Notes: generated by a model from the sequence alone, not told the origin. A stretch of DNA of 61,536 nucleotides from Micromonospora sp. HK10 (GCF_000982955.1 NZ_KQ058826.1:22501-84036); one strand, 5' to 3'; numbered from the stretch's first letter, positions 36,002-45,896 are shown. Made by a program: numbers and translations.

Positions 36002-37018
36002 ATGAAGGCGGTCGTGTACGAGCGCAACGGGGACGCCTCGGTGCTGGCGGTGGTCGAGCGGCCGATCCCTGAGCCAGGCCCCGGCGAGGTGCTGGTGCGG
36101 ATGGCGGTGGCCGGGGTGAACCCGACCGACTGGAAGGCCCGTCGGGCGTGGCCGCTGCCGCAGGGCTGGCAGATTCCCGGGCAGGACGGCGCCGGGGTGG
36201 TCGAGGCGGTCGGCGAGGGGGTCGACCAGATCCTGATCGGCGAGCGGGTGTGGCTCTGGGAGGCGGCCTGGCAGCGGCCCTGGGGCACGGCCGCCGAGTA
36301 CACCGTGGTGCCGGTCCGGCACGCGGTGCGGCTCGGTTCGGCCCCGTTCGACCTCGGGGCGGCCCTGGGCATCCCGTTCATGACCGCGCACCGCTGCCTG
36401 ACCGCCGGCGAGTTCATGCCGGAGAAGCTGCACGCGGGCGCGCTCAGCGACCATGTGGTGCTGGTGCAGGGCGGGGCGGGCGCGGTGGGCAACGCGGCGA
36501 TCCAGCTCGCCCGGTGGGCCGACGCCTGCGTGATCGCCACGGTCAGCAGCCCGGAGAAGGCGCAGCTCGCCGCGGCGGCCGGGGCCAGCTTCGTGATCAA
36601 CTACCGGGAGCAGGACGTGGTCGAGGAGGTCCGCAAGGTCGCTCCCGACGGGGTGCACACGGTCGTCGAGGTCTCCGCGGCCCGCAACGCCGCCACCGAC
36701 GTGCAGCTCCTGCGCACCGGCGGCGCGGTCTGCGTGTACGCCGACGACGGCGGCACGGAGGTGACGCTGCCGATCCGGCCGCTGATGATGCCGAACGCCC
36801 GCTGGCAGTTCGTGCTGATCTACACGGCGCCGAAGGCGGCGAAGGCGCAGGCGGTGTCGGACATCGCGGCGGCGGTGGCGCAGGGCGCGGTCCGGGTGGG
36901 CGAGGAGGCCGGCCTGCCGCTGCACCACCACCCGCTGGAGGCGGCCCGGGCGGCGCACGAGGCGGTGGAGAACTCGGCGGTCGGCAAGGTGCTGATCACG
37001 ACCAGCGAGGCGGGCTGA
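36002..37018 (+). CDS. NADPH:quinone reductase-type oxidoreductase
   Basis: A 338-aa MDR-superfamily enzyme: MKAVVYERNGDASVLAVVERP opens the GroES-like domain, and VVLVQGGAGAVGNAAIQLARW carries the NADPH-binding glycine motif (GGAGAVG). No structural or catalytic zinc ligands are apparent, as in quinone reductases of the zeta-crystallin type. Reduces quinones or enones; substrate unknown. A GGGGAGGGG site precedes the ATG. Confidence 0.92.
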   Translation: MKAVVYERNGDASVLAVVERPIPEPGPGEVLVRMAVAGVNPTDWKARRAWPLPQGWQIPGQDGAGVVEAVGEGVDQILIGERVWLWEAAWQRPWGTAAEYTVVPVRHAVRLGSAPFDLGAALGIPFMTAHRCLTAGEFMPEKLHAGALSDHVVLVQGGAGAVGNAAIQLARWADACVIATVSSPEKAQLAAAAGASFVINYREQDVVEEVRKVAPDGVHTVVEVSAARNAATDVQLLRTGGAVCVYADDGGTEVTLPIRPLMMPNARWQFVLIYTAPKAAKAQAVSDIAAAVAQGAVRVGEEAGLPLHHHPLEAARAAHEAVENSAVGKVLITTSEAG

Positions 37019-37102
37019 CCCGAAGCAGATTTCCCCATCATCGGGACAGAGGCGAACAAGTTTCGCGAGAATGACGGTGCGGGTCGCCCCGCACAAAGGG
37101 AC

Positions 37103-37139
37103 GGGCGGCCCCGGCGCGGTGCGAACGCCGGGGCCGCCC
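37103..37139. terminator. GC-rich hairpin terminator
   Basis: Arms gggcggccccggcg (37103-37116) and its perfect complement (37126-37139) with a 9-base loop. It sits between the convergent quinone reductase and acyl-CoA synthetase genes, so it could end transcription from both sides. Confidence 0.75.
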
Positions 37140-37205
37140 TCTGGGGAGGGATGTCCGCGAGGACCGATGCCCCTACCCGTGTTGGCGACGGTACGCCGGA
37201 ATGCG

Positions 37206-38855
37206 TTACGGCGCGGTCAGTTCGCGTACCTCCAGGCCGCCTTCCGCGTACCGGGACCGGACCACCTTCTTGTCGAACTTGCCGACGCTGGTCTTCGGGA
37301 CCGCGTCGATGAACGCCCAGCGCTCCGGCAACTGCCAGCGCGCCACCGACTTCGACAGGAAGTCGCGCAGCTCCTCGGCGGTGACCGCGGCGCCCTCCCG
37401 GATCACCACGGTGGCCAGCGGCCGCTCGTCCCAACGCTCGTCGGGCACGCCCACCACGCAGGCCTCCAGCACCGCCGGGTGACCCATCAGGGCGTTCTCC
37501 AGCTCCACCGAGGAGATCCACTCCCCGCCCGACTTGATCACGTCCTTGGCCCGGTCGGTCAGCGTGATGTAGCCGTCCGGCGACAGCGTGCCCACGTCCC
37601 CGGTACGCAGCCAGCCGTCCCGGAACTTCTCCTCGTCCGGGGTCTCGTCCCCGACGTACCGGGCGGTCACCCACGGCCCGCAGACCTCCAGCTCACCCAC
37701 GGAGGTCCCGTCGGCGGGCAGCGGCTCCCCGAGCGGGCCGACGATACGGGCGGCGACCCCGGCGGGCACCCGGCCCTGGGTGTAGCGGTAGCGCCAGGCC
37801 GTCTCGCCGGTCGCGCCTGCCGGCGGCCGGGAGACCGAGCCGAGCGGCGACATCTCGGTCATGCCCCAGGCGTGGATGACCTCGATCCGGTGCCGGTCGT
37901 GGAAGGCGTGCATCAGCGCCGGCGGGCAGGCCGAGCCACCGACGATCACCTCCCGCAGCGAGGAGGTGTCCACCTCGTGGCTGTCCAGGTAGGCCAGCAG
38001 GTCGGTCCAGATGGTCGGCACCGCGCCGGCCAGGGTGGGGCGCTCGGCGGCGATCATCGCGGCGATCGGCTCGGCCTGGAGGAACCGGTCCGGCATGATC
38101 AGCGACGCCCCGGAGAGGAACGCCGCGTACGGCAGGCCCCAGGACATCGCGTGGAACATCGGCACGATGGCCAGCTCGCGGTCCTCCGGGCCGAGGCCGA
38201 AGCCCTCCGGCATGCAGACCTGGAGCGAGTGCAGGTAGATGGAGCGGTGCGAGTAGGCCACCCCCTTGGGGTTGCCGGTGGTCCCGGAGGTGTAGCAGAG
38301 CGCGGCGGCGTCCCGCTCGTCCACCTCGGGCCAGTCGTAGACCTCCGGCCGGCCGTCCAGCAGCGCGTCCCAGTGGTGCACGGTGATCCGGTCGCCGGCC
38401 GCCGCCAGCAGCGGCGCGGGATCGCCGCCCCCGACCACCACGACGTGCCGCACCGTGACCAGCTCGCCGATCACCCGGGCCAGCAGCGGGATCAGCGTGG
38501 TGTCGACCAGCACCACGCGGTCCTCGGCGTGGTTGGCGATGTAGGCGACCTGGTCCGGGAAGAGCCGGATGTTCAAGGTGTGCAGCACCGCGCCCATGCT
38601 CGGCACGGCGAAGTACGCCACCAGGTGCTCGTTGTTGTTCCACATGAAGGTGGCGACCCGCTCGTCGCCGGTCACCCCGCACTCGTCGCGCAGCGCGTGG
38701 GCCAGCCGGGCGGCGGTGCGGCCCACCTCGGCGTACGACATCCGGCGGGGTTCCGCGCCGGTCCAGGTGACGACCTCGGCCGTGCCGTGCACGGTGGAGC
38801 CGTGTTCGAGGATCCGGGCGACCTGGAGGGGGGCGTCCATCATCGTGCTACGCAT
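37206..38855 (-). CDS. Long-chain acyl-CoA synthetase
   Basis: A 549-aa adenylate-forming enzyme. YTSGTTGNPKGVAYSHRS is the AMP-binding P-loop, AWGMTEMSPLG is motif A5 and GWLRTGDVGTLSPDGYITLTDR is motif A8, with a C-terminal lid ending KTSVGKFDKKVVR that holds the catalytic lysine. It activates a fatty acid with ATP and transfers it to CoA. The start is the ATG at 38855 or the MM pair at 38843; neither has a clear ribosome-binding site. Divergent from the Nudix gene. Confidence 0.93.
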   Translation of the reverse strand: MRSTMMDAPLQVARILEHGSTVHGTAEVVTWTGAEPRRMSYAEVGRTAARLAHALRDECGVTGDERVATFMWNNNEHLVAYFAVPSMGAVLHTLNIRLFPDQVAYIANHAEDRVVLVDTTLIPLLARVIGELVTVRHVVVVGGGDPAPLLAAAGDRITVHHWDALLDGRPEVYDWPEVDERDAAALCYTSGTTGNPKGVAYSHRSIYLHSLQVCMPEGFGLGPEDRELAIVPMFHAMSWGLPYAAFLSGASLIMPDRFLQAEPIAAMIAAERPTLAGAVPTIWTDLLAYLDSHEVDTSSLREVIVGGSACPPALMHAFHDRHRIEVIHAWGMTEMSPLGSVSRPPAGATGETAWRYRYTQGRVPAGVAARIVGPLGEPLPADGTSVGELEVCGPWVTARYVGDETPDEEKFRDGWLRTGDVGTLSPDGYITLTDRAKDVIKSGGEWISSVELENALMGHPAVLEACVVGVPDERWDERPLATVVIREGAAVTAEELRDFLSKSVARWQLPERWAFIDAVPKTSVGKFDKKVVRSRYAEGGLEVRELTAP

Positions 38856-38939
38856 GGGTAACAACGTAGTGTCGCCGGTCACACGTACGGAACCCCCGGA
38901 ACGGCCGACGTACCCCGGCGGGGTGCGTAGATTGTCCGG

Positions 38940-39431
38940 GTGAGCATCTCGTGGGCCGACTCGTACGTCGGGCAGCTCCGCGCCCTCGCCGGCGACCGCA
39001 CCCTGATGTTCGTGGGCGCCCGGGCCGTGGTCCGCGACAACGCCGCCCGGGTGCTGCTGATCCGCCGCTCCGACAACGGCCAGTGGGCGCTGCCGGCCGG
39101 GGCCATGGAGCTGGGCGAGTCGATCGCCGACTGCGCCGTCCGGGAGGTCCGCGAGGAGACCGGGCTGCGCGCCCTGCGGGTCAGCGCCTTCGCCCTCTAC
39201 ACCGGCCCCGACCGCACCCACACCAACATGTACGGCCACACCTACCAGGTCTTCACCACCGCGTTCCGGGTCGAGGAGTGGGACGGTGACCTGCTCCGGA
39301 TGACCGACGAGACCACCGACGCCGGCTTCTTCCACCCCGAGGAACTGCCCACCCCGCTCTCCGCCAGCGTCCACGAAACCCTCGCCGACCTGGACGTCTT
39401 CGAGCAGACCAACCGGCTGATCCTCAAGTGA
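38940..39431 (+). CDS. Nudix hydrolase
   Basis: A 163-aa protein with an intact Nudix box (GAMELGESIADCAVREVREETG), so the metal-binding glutamates are present. It begins at GTG 38940. It would hydrolyse a nucleoside diphosphate linked to another moiety; the substrate cannot be read. Contrast the degenerate Nudix protein at 55919. Confidence 0.92.
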   Translation: MSISWADSYVGQLRALAGDRTLMFVGARAVVRDNAARVLLIRRSDNGQWALPAGAMELGESIADCAVREVREETGLRALRVSAFALYTGPDRTHTNMYGHTYQVFTTAFRVEEWDGDLLRMTDETTDAGFFHPEELPTPLSASVHETLADLDVFEQTNRLILK

Positions 39432-39551
39432 CGGCGACCCCGGCGGGCCCCCCGCCGCAGCGTCGCCGCGACGTGACGGTGACCCCGACGGGCCGCCGGC
39501 CGACCCGCCGGCCCGCGCCGGCCGGGCCCGGCCGGCGCGGCTGACCGCCGG

Positions 39552-41225
39552 TCAGAGCATCGTCTGCGACTTCGCCTCCATCTCGGCGGCGGCCTCCTCC
39601 TTCGACTCCTTCGCCAGCGGCTTGCCGCCCGGCGCGGGCGCCTTGCCGCCCAGCGGGTCCGCCCCGCCGGTGGCGCCCTGCGGCCCCGCCCCGCGCAGCT
39701 GGGCGTTCGGCATCAGCAGGGTCACCAGCACGGCCAGAATGGCGATCAGCCCGGTGGTGAGGAAGACCAGGTGCAGCGCGTCGACGAAGGCGCCCTGGAT
39801 GGCGGCCCGCACCGGGCCGGGCAGGGCCAGCACCGTCGCCGGATCGTTGATCGAGATGTCGGTGCCGCCGCTGGCCGCCACGGCCGCCCGCTGGTCCGGC
39901 GGCAGCTGCGCGATGGCGCCCGGCAGCCGGTCGGCGAGGTGGCGGGTGAGCTGGGACGACAGCACCGCCCCCAGGATGGCCACCCCGAACGAGCCGCCCA
40001 GCGACCGGAAGAAGGTCGCCGAGGAGGTGCCCGCGCCCAGGTCCCGGGGGTCGACCGCGTTCTGCACGGCCAGGATCAGCGACTGCATGCACAGCCCCAG
40101 CCCGACCCCGATCACCACCATGAAGCCGAACGCGACCCAGAGCGAGGTGGCCACCTGGAGCTGCCGGAACAGCAGCATGCCGGCGACCAGCACGGCCGAG
40201 CCGGCCACCGGGAACCACTTGTACCGCCCGATCCGGCTCATCGCCCGGCCGGTCAGGATCGAGGTGATGATGATGCCGGCCATCATCGGCAGCATCAGCA
40301 GACCGCTGCGGGTCGGCGAGGCGCCCTTGACCAGCTGGAGATAGAGCGGGATGAAGATGATCGACCCGAACATCACCAGACCGAGCACGAACCCGGCCAG
40401 GTTGGCCAGCGAGAAGGTGCGGTTGCGGAACAGCCGCAGCGACAGGATCGGTTCCGCCACCCGGGCCTCCTGGAGCACGAAGAGCACCGCGAGCACCGCG
40501 CCGGCCACCAGCAGCCCGATGATCACCCCGGAGCCCCAGGCGTACTCGTTGCCGCCCCAGCTCAGCGCGAGCAGCAGGCAGCTCACCCCGGCGACCAGCA
40601 GCCCCGCGCCGAGCCAGTCGACGGCGTGGTCCCGGCGCTGGAACGGCACCAGCCGCATCACGTGATAGCAGACCACGATCGCGAGGATGCCCAGCGGCAC
40701 GTTGATGTAGAAGATCCACCGCCAGTTGGTCTCCGCGAAGTAACCGCCGACCAGCGGCCCGGCCACCGAGGAGATGCCGAAGACGGCCCCGAACAATCCC
40801 TGGTAGCGGCCGCGCTCCCGGGGCGAGACCACGTCCGAGATGATGGTGAACGCCAGGGTCAGCAGGCCACCCGCGCCGAGGCCCTGCACACCCCGGGTGA
40901 CGATCAGCTGGGTCATGTTCTGCGACAGGCCGGCCAGCAGCGAGCCGAGCAGGAACGTGCCGATCGAGAAGAGGAAGACCGGGCGGCGCCCGTACAGGTC
41001 GGCCATCTTGCCGTACAACGGCGTCGAGGCGGTGGAGGCGAGCAGGTACGCGGTGACCACCCACGAGTAGTGGTTGATCCCGCCCAGCTCGCCGACGATG
41101 GTGGGCAGCGCGGTGCCGACGATGGTCTGGTCCAGGGCCGCCAGCAGCATGCCGGTCATCAGGCCGAGCATCAGCAGGCGGATCTGGCGGGCGGGCAGCA
41201 CGGGACGAGCGGCCTGGGCTGTCAT
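39552..41225 (-). CDS. MFS drug exporter, DHA2 (14-TM) family
   Basis: A 557-aa membrane protein: IRLLMLGLMTGMLLAALDQTIVGTALPTI is the TM1 signature of EmrB/QacA-type exporters, and LYGKMADLYGRRPVF is the motif-A loop between TM2 and TM3. Fourteen hydrophobic segments fit the DHA2 family. The C-terminal 60 residues are a Gly/Pro/Lys-rich cytoplasmic tail. Proton-driven export of hydrophobic compounds is likely. No adjacent TetR-type regulator. Confidence 0.94.
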   Translation of the reverse strand: MTAQAARPVLPARQIRLLMLGLMTGMLLAALDQTIVGTALPTIVGELGGINHYSWVVTAYLLASTASTPLYGKMADLYGRRPVFLFSIGTFLLGSLLAGLSQNMTQLIVTRGVQGLGAGGLLTLAFTIISDVVSPRERGRYQGLFGAVFGISSVAGPLVGGYFAETNWRWIFYINVPLGILAIVVCYHVMRLVPFQRRDHAVDWLGAGLLVAGVSCLLLALSWGGNEYAWGSGVIIGLLVAGAVLAVLFVLQEARVAEPILSLRLFRNRTFSLANLAGFVLGLVMFGSIIFIPLYLQLVKGASPTRSGLLMLPMMAGIIITSILTGRAMSRIGRYKWFPVAGSAVLVAGMLLFRQLQVATSLWVAFGFMVVIGVGLGLCMQSLILAVQNAVDPRDLGAGTSSATFFRSLGGSFGVAILGAVLSSQLTRHLADRLPGAIAQLPPDQRAAVAASGGTDISINDPATVLALPGPVRAAIQGAFVDALHLVFLTTGLIAILAVLVTLLMPNAQLRGAGPQGATGGADPLGGKAPAPGGKPLAKESKEEAAAEMEAKSQTML

Positions 41226-41276
41226 CCCGCTTCCTTTCCCACCGGGGGCGGATCATGCCCCCGGCGGGAGAAGAAG

Positions 41277-41825
41277 TCAGTGCCGACCCTCGGCGAACTC
41301 CTCGACGATCTTGGCGCAGAACGCCGGCAGGTCGTCCGGCTTGCGGCTGCTGACCAGCCCGTTGTCGGTCACCACCGGCTCGTCGACCCAGGTGGCGCCG
41401 GCGTTGGTGAGGTCGGTACGCAGGCTCGGCCAGGAGGTGATCCGCCGGCCCCGCACCACGTCCGCCTCGACCAGCGTCCACGGCCCGTGGCAGATCACGC
41501 CGACCGGCTTGCCGGCGTCGAAGAACGACTTCACGAACCGGACCGCCTCCGGGTCCGTCCGCAGGAAGTCCGGGTTCGCCACGCCGCCGGGCAGCACCAG
41601 CGCGTCGTACGCCCCGGCGTCCGCCTCCTTCGTCGTCACGTCGACCGGGTGCTTCCCGCCGTGGTCCAGGTGGTTGAAGGCCTGGATCTCACCGGGCTCG
41701 ATCGAGACCAGCTCGACCCGGGCGCCGGCGCTCTCCACCGCCTCGCGGGGCTTGGTGTACTCGACCTCCTCGACGCCGTCGGCGGCCAGGAACGCGATCC
41801 GCTTGCCCTGCAGTGTCGCTGCCAT
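41277..41825 (-). CDS. DJ-1/PfpI-family protein
   Basis: A 182-aa protein with the nucleophile elbow GVICHGPW (Cys112) and the conserved early Glu in ADGVEEVEY. It matches the PfpI/YhbO-type branch linked to stress resistance and proposed deglycase or hydrolase activity. It ends 51 bp upstream of the exporter and is divergent from hldE. Confidence 0.93.
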   Translation of the reverse strand: MAATLQGKRIAFLAADGVEEVEYTKPREAVESAGARVELVSIEPGEIQAFNHLDHGGKHPVDVTTKEADAGAYDALVLPGGVANPDFLRTDPEAVRFVKSFFDAGKPVGVICHGPWTLVEADVVRGRRITSWPSLRTDLTNAGATWVDEPVVTDNGLVSSRKPDDLPAFCAKIVEEFAEGRH

Positions 41826-41953
41826 GGTGCTTTCTCCTCTCCGGGGTGTTCTTGACCCGTTCCCGGGGCCGGCGCGACGAAACCGGACCCCGGCGTGGCC
41901 CGCCCCTCAGCCGGGCAGGTTTGGCCGGACCGGCTCGGGGGACCCGAAGGGGC

Positions 41954-43846
41954 ATGGCAGGAGCAGCAGCGGAAGAGCGCCGGCTCGCCACCGTCGTGGA
42001 GAGCTGGCTGGGGCGCCCCGTGCTGGTGGTCGGCGACGCCATGCTGGACGAGTGGCGGTTCGCGGAGTCCGACCGGCTCTGCCGGGAGGCGCCCGCCCCC
42101 GTCCTCACCCTGCGCCGGCGCATCTCCGCGGCCGGCGGCGCGGCGAACACCGCGGTCAACGTCGCCGCGCTCGGCGGGCGGGCCGCCCTGGTCGCGCCGG
42201 TCGGCGCCGACGTGGCCGGCGACGAACTGCACGACTGCCTCGACCGGGCCGGCGTCTGGGACCGTACGGTCAACCAGCCGGGCCGGCCGACCCCGGTGAA
42301 GCGGCGGATGCTGGCCGGTAACCAGATCCTGCTCCGCGAGGACTCCGGCGACCCGGACGACGCGCTCGACGACGACGGGGTGGCCCGGCTGCTGACCGCG
42401 CTGCACTGCGCCACCGAGGAGCTGCACGCCGCCGCGCACGGTCAGCCGCTCACCCTGGTCGTCTGCGACTACGGCCTGGGGGCGCTGCCCGGCGGGGTCC
42501 GCGCCTGGCTGGTCGCCAACCGGGACCGCTACGCCACGGTCGCCCTCGACGCGCACGATTTGGCCGACTGGCGCGGCCTGAACCCCACCGTGGTGACGCC
42601 GAGCTTCGCCGAGGCCACCCGGCTGCTGGCCCGGGCGGCCGCCGGGTTCAACGGCGCCGGGCACCCGCCGAGGCGGGTGGACGGCCTGCACCTGGACCAC
42701 CAGGACGACCCGGCCGACGGCCCTTCCGAGCTGGTCGTCGGCGCGGCCCCCGGCGGCGCCGGTGAGCCCGCGCCGGTCCCGGACCCGCTCCGCGACGGCA
42801 GCAGCCTGGCCATGGGCTCCGCCCCCGCCGGGCACCGGCCGCCCGGCACCCCACACCCGACCTCCGGCACCGCGCCGGCCGCCGCCGGACCGACCGGCGA
42901 GCCGACGCCCGGCGAGGAACGGGTCGCGCTCACCGGCGACGGGCTGAGCGTGACCGGCACCGGCGTGACCGTGAACGCCGAGGTCGGCGAGGGCGTCGAC
43001 CGGGCCGTGCTGGCCCAGTCGCGCCTCGACGAGCTGCGCGCGCACACCGGCGCGGACGTGGTGGCGGTGACCCTGGACACCGAGGGCGCGGTGGTCGGCG
43101 GGGCCGACGGCGAGCCCCGGCGCAGCCACAGCACCCCGGTCCCGGCCAGCCACGCGGTGGGCGCCGGGGACGCGTACCTGGCCGCGATGACCCTGGCGCT
43201 GGCGGCGGAGGCGAGCCTGCCGACCGCCGCCCAGCTCGCCCAACTCGCCGCCACCATCACCGTCTCCGACACCGGGACCTGCGTGTGCCGGCGCGAGGAC
43301 CTGCTGGACGCGCTCGGCACCGGCCCGGAGGAGGGCGACCATCCCACCCTGGTCGGCGCCGCCGAGCTGGGCGCGATCGTCACCGAGCACCGGCGGGCCG
43401 GCCGCTCGATCGTGTTCACCAACGGCTGCTTCGACGTGCTGCACCCGGGGCACGTCCGTTACCTCACCCAGGCCCGCGCGCTCGGCGACCTGCTGGTCGT
43501 GGCGGTCAACTCCGACGGCAGCGTACGGCGGCTGAAGGGGCCGGACCGGCCGGTCAACCCGGTGGAGGACCGGGCCGCGCTGCTCGCCGCGCTCGAGTGC
43601 GTCGACCACGTGGTGGTCTTCGAGGAGGACTCCCCGGCCGGGCTGATTGAGGCGGTCCGCCCGGACGTCTACGTCAAGGGCGGCGACTACCCGCCCGAGA
43701 TGGTTCCCGAGGCCCCCCTGGTCCGCCGGCTCGGCGGGCAGGTCCGCACCCTCGGGTACGTGCCGGACCGGTCCACCTCGGCGATCATCGACCGGATCCG
43801 GGCCCAGTCGGTCACCCCGCCGGTCGGCGAGGGCAGGTCGGCGTGA
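41954..43846 (+). CDS. hldE: Bifunctional heptose kinase/adenylyltransferase (HldE-like)
   Basis: A 630-aa fusion. The N-terminal PfkB-type kinase (about 1-440) has LVVGDAMLDEW, AAGGAANTAVNVAALGG and the GAGD anion hole (403-406). The C-terminal nucleotidyltransferase (about 465-620) has FTNGCFDVLHPGHVRYL. Together they convert heptose 7-phosphate to ADP-heptose. A 110-residue Pro/Gly/Ala-rich insert (about 233-345) interrupts the kinase domain and makes it longer than the usual 475 aa. The ATG at 41954 follows GAAGGGG. The next gene overlaps by 4 bp (GTGA). Confidence 0.92.
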   Translation: MAGAAAEERRLATVVESWLGRPVLVVGDAMLDEWRFAESDRLCREAPAPVLTLRRRISAAGGAANTAVNVAALGGRAALVAPVGADVAGDELHDCLDRAGVWDRTVNQPGRPTPVKRRMLAGNQILLREDSGDPDDALDDDGVARLLTALHCATEELHAAAHGQPLTLVVCDYGLGALPGGVRAWLVANRDRYATVALDAHDLADWRGLNPTVVTPSFAEATRLLARAAAGFNGAGHPPRRVDGLHLDHQDDPADGPSELVVGAAPGGAGEPAPVPDPLRDGSSLAMGSAPAGHRPPGTPHPTSGTAPAAAGPTGEPTPGEERVALTGDGLSVTGTGVTVNAEVGEGVDRAVLAQSRLDELRAHTGADVVAVTLDTEGAVVGGADGEPRRSHSTPVPASHAVGAGDAYLAAMTLALAAEASLPTAAQLAQLAATITVSDTGTCVCRREDLLDALGTGPEEGDHPTLVGAAELGAIVTEHRRAGRSIVFTNGCFDVLHPGHVRYLTQARALGDLLVVAVNSDGSVRRLKGPDRPVNPVEDRAALLAALECVDHVVVFEEDSPAGLIEAVRPDVYVKGGDYPPEMVPEAPLVRRLGGQVRTLGYVPDRSTSAIIDRIRAQSVTPPVGEGRSA

Positions 43847-44709
43847 ACCGACCGCTCGACCTCGGCGACCCGGCAGGGTTCCGCCGCCCCCGGCAGCTCG
43901 ACGTGCTGATCCCCACCCGCAACCGCCCGGCCGAACTGGCGGTCACCCTCTCCGGGCTGGCCGCCCAGGAGGACGTACCCGGCTTCGGCGTGGTGGTCAG
44001 CGACCAGTCCGACGGGGACCCCGCGTACGCCCACCCGGCCGCGGCCACCATGGTGCGGGCGCTGCGCCACCGGGGTCACCCGGTGCTGCTGACCCGCCGG
44101 CTGCCCCGACGCGGCCTGGCCGAACACCGCGCCTACCTGTTGAGCCGGTCGGTCGCCGAGTACGTGCTCTGCCTCGACGACGACGTCTGGCTGGAACCCG
44201 GCACGCTGTCCCGGCTGGTCACCGCGATCCGCGAGCTGGGCTGCGGGTTCGTCGGCAACGCGGTGCACGGCCTGTCGTACGCCGACGACGTCCGGCCGGA
44301 GACCCACCGGCACTACGAGGAGTGGCCGGGCCGGCCCGTGCCGGAACGGATCCGCCCCGGCACCCCGCAGTGGCAGCGGGCGTCCATCCACCCGGCCGCG
44401 AACCTGCTGCACGTCACCGAGAAGCTGCGGCTGCCGCCGGGCGCCTGGCGGGCGTACAAGATCTCCTGGATCGGCGGGTGCGTGCTCTACGACCGGGCCC
44501 GGCTGGTCGACGCGGGCGGCTTCGAGTTCTGGCGGCGGGTGCACGAGCGGCACCAGGGCGAGGACGTCGCCGCCCAGCTCGCGGTAATGGCGCGGCACGG
44601 CGGCGCGGGCGTGCTGCCCAGCGGGGCGTACCACCTGGAGTCGCCGACCACGGTGACCGAACGGGAGGTGGAGGCGTGGGAGGTGCTCCTCACCGACCAG
44701 CCGGCCTGA
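43843..44709 (+). CDS. Glycosyltransferase family 2
   Basis: A 288-aa GT-A enzyme: RQLDVLIPTRNRPAELAVTLSG opens the nucleotide-binding fold and EYVLCLDDDVWLEP holds the DxD-type motif. It is translationally coupled to hldE (GTGA overlap), so a role in a heptose-containing glycan is likely. No transmembrane segment; it probably acts at the inner membrane face. The 3' end overlaps the GT9 gene convergently by 20 bp. Confidence 0.92.
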   Translation: MNRPLDLGDPAGFRRPRQLDVLIPTRNRPAELAVTLSGLAAQEDVPGFGVVVSDQSDGDPAYAHPAAATMVRALRHRGHPVLLTRRLPRRGLAEHRAYLLSRSVAEYVLCLDDDVWLEPGTLSRLVTAIRELGCGFVGNAVHGLSYADDVRPETHRHYEEWPGRPVPERIRPGTPQWQRASIHPAANLLHVTEKLRLPPGAWRAYKISWIGGCVLYDRARLVDAGGFEFWRRVHERHQGEDVAAQLAVMARHGGAGVLPSGAYHLESPTTVTEREVEAWEVLLTDQPA

Positions 44710-45889
44710 CCTGCTCGACCCGGACGCCGCCGGAGACGCCGACGTCCGCGAGCAGCTCGCGGGCGGCCTCGACCACCTCGATCACCGGTACGTCGGCGAC
44801 GAAAGAGTCGCGGTGCGGGCACTCCCCGTCGCCGGGGCGGTGCGGGTAGATCCCCGGGGTGCAGTCCACGCCGCAGACCGGGCAGTGGGTGGTCCACGAG
44901 GCGATCGGGCGGTGCCGGGCGCGCAGCGGGGTGGCCCCGTTGATCAGGTTGCCGACCCAGTAGACGCCCACGGTCGCGGTGCCGACGGCGGCGGCCAGGT
45001 GCAGCGGCCCGGTGTCGTTGGAGACCACCAGCGCGCAGCCCTGGTAGCAGGCGGCCAGCCCGCCGAGGCTGAGCGTGCCGACCTGCGGACTGACCGGCAC
45101 GCCGGCCGCGGCGACCACCGCGTCGACCGTCTCCTGCTCGGCCGGGGTGCCGGTGACCAGCACCTCGTACCCGTCGCCGGCCAGCGCCCGGGCCACCGCG
45201 CCGAACCGGTCCGGCGGCCAGCGGCGGCGATTGTCGGTGGCGCCGGGATGCAGCGCCACCCGGGGCCGGGTGGGCGCGCCGAGCACCCGGCCGGCCTCGG
45301 CCCGGTCGGCGTCGGTGACCGCCAGGGCCGGGGTGATGGTGACGGCGGGCGCCCCGACCAGGGCCACCACCTCCAGGGCCCGGATCACCTCGTGCTGGTA
45401 GTAGACGTAGCGCAGCCAGCGGTCCAGCGGCGGCGCGTCCTCGGCGCGCAGGCCGGCGGTGACCCGGGCGCCCAGCCCGGCCACCACCGGGTTGGAGTTG
45501 GCGCCGCCGCCGTGCACCTGCAACGCCAGGTCGAACCGTTCCGCGCGCGCCGCGGCCAGGAAGTCCGCCATGGCCGCCGGTTCCTCGCCCGGCCCCGGTT
45601 CCCGGATGCCGGGCGCCGGCGGCACCACCAGCACCCGGTCCACCGGGCCGGGCCGGTCCGCCCAGAGCTTCGCGTGCCACGGCGCGCCGAGCAGCACCAG
45701 CTCCGCCGCCGGGTACGCGGCCCGCAGCGCCTCCAGCGCGGGCAGGATGAAGATGAAGTCGCCGAGCGCGTTGGCCCGCAGCACGGCGATCCGTTCGACA
45801 TTGGGCACCCGCTCCCCGATCGGGCCGAGCACCGGCGACGGCGGCAGGTCGCGGCGCGGCGAGCTGGGGTTGTCGCCCGGGGTGCCCAC
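44690..45889 (-). CDS. Glycosyltransferase family 9 (heptosyltransferase-like)
   Basis: A 399-aa protein: VERIAVLRANALGDFIFILPALEAL is the ADP-heptose:LPS heptosyltransferase N-terminus, and VALHPGATDNRRRWPPDRF plus VVSNDTGPLHLAAAVGT line the sugar-nucleotide site. The C-terminal 70 residues contain six cysteines (CPVCGVDCTPG among them), a metal site outside the standard family. The GTG at 45889 was chosen; the upstream frame is Arg/Pro/Thr-rich. It is next to the HldE/GT2 pair on the opposite strand. Confidence 0.9.
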   Translation of the reverse strand: MGTPGDNPSSPRRDLPPSPVLGPIGERVPNVERIAVLRANALGDFIFILPALEALRAAYPAAELVLLGAPWHAKLWADRPGPVDRVLVVPPAPGIREPGPGEEPAAMADFLAAARAERFDLALQVHGGGANSNPVVAGLGARVTAGLRAEDAPPLDRWLRYVYYQHEVIRALEVVALVGAPAVTITPALAVTDADRAEAGRVLGAPTRPRVALHPGATDNRRRWPPDRFGAVARALAGDGYEVLVTGTPAEQETVDAVVAAAGVPVSPQVGTLSLGGLAACYQGCALVVSNDTGPLHLAAAVGTATVGVYWVGNLINGATPLRARHRPIASWTTHCPVCGVDCTPGIYPHRPGDGECPHRDSFVADVPVIEVVEAARELLADVGVSGGVRVEQVRPAGR

Positions 45890-45896
45890 GCGACCC

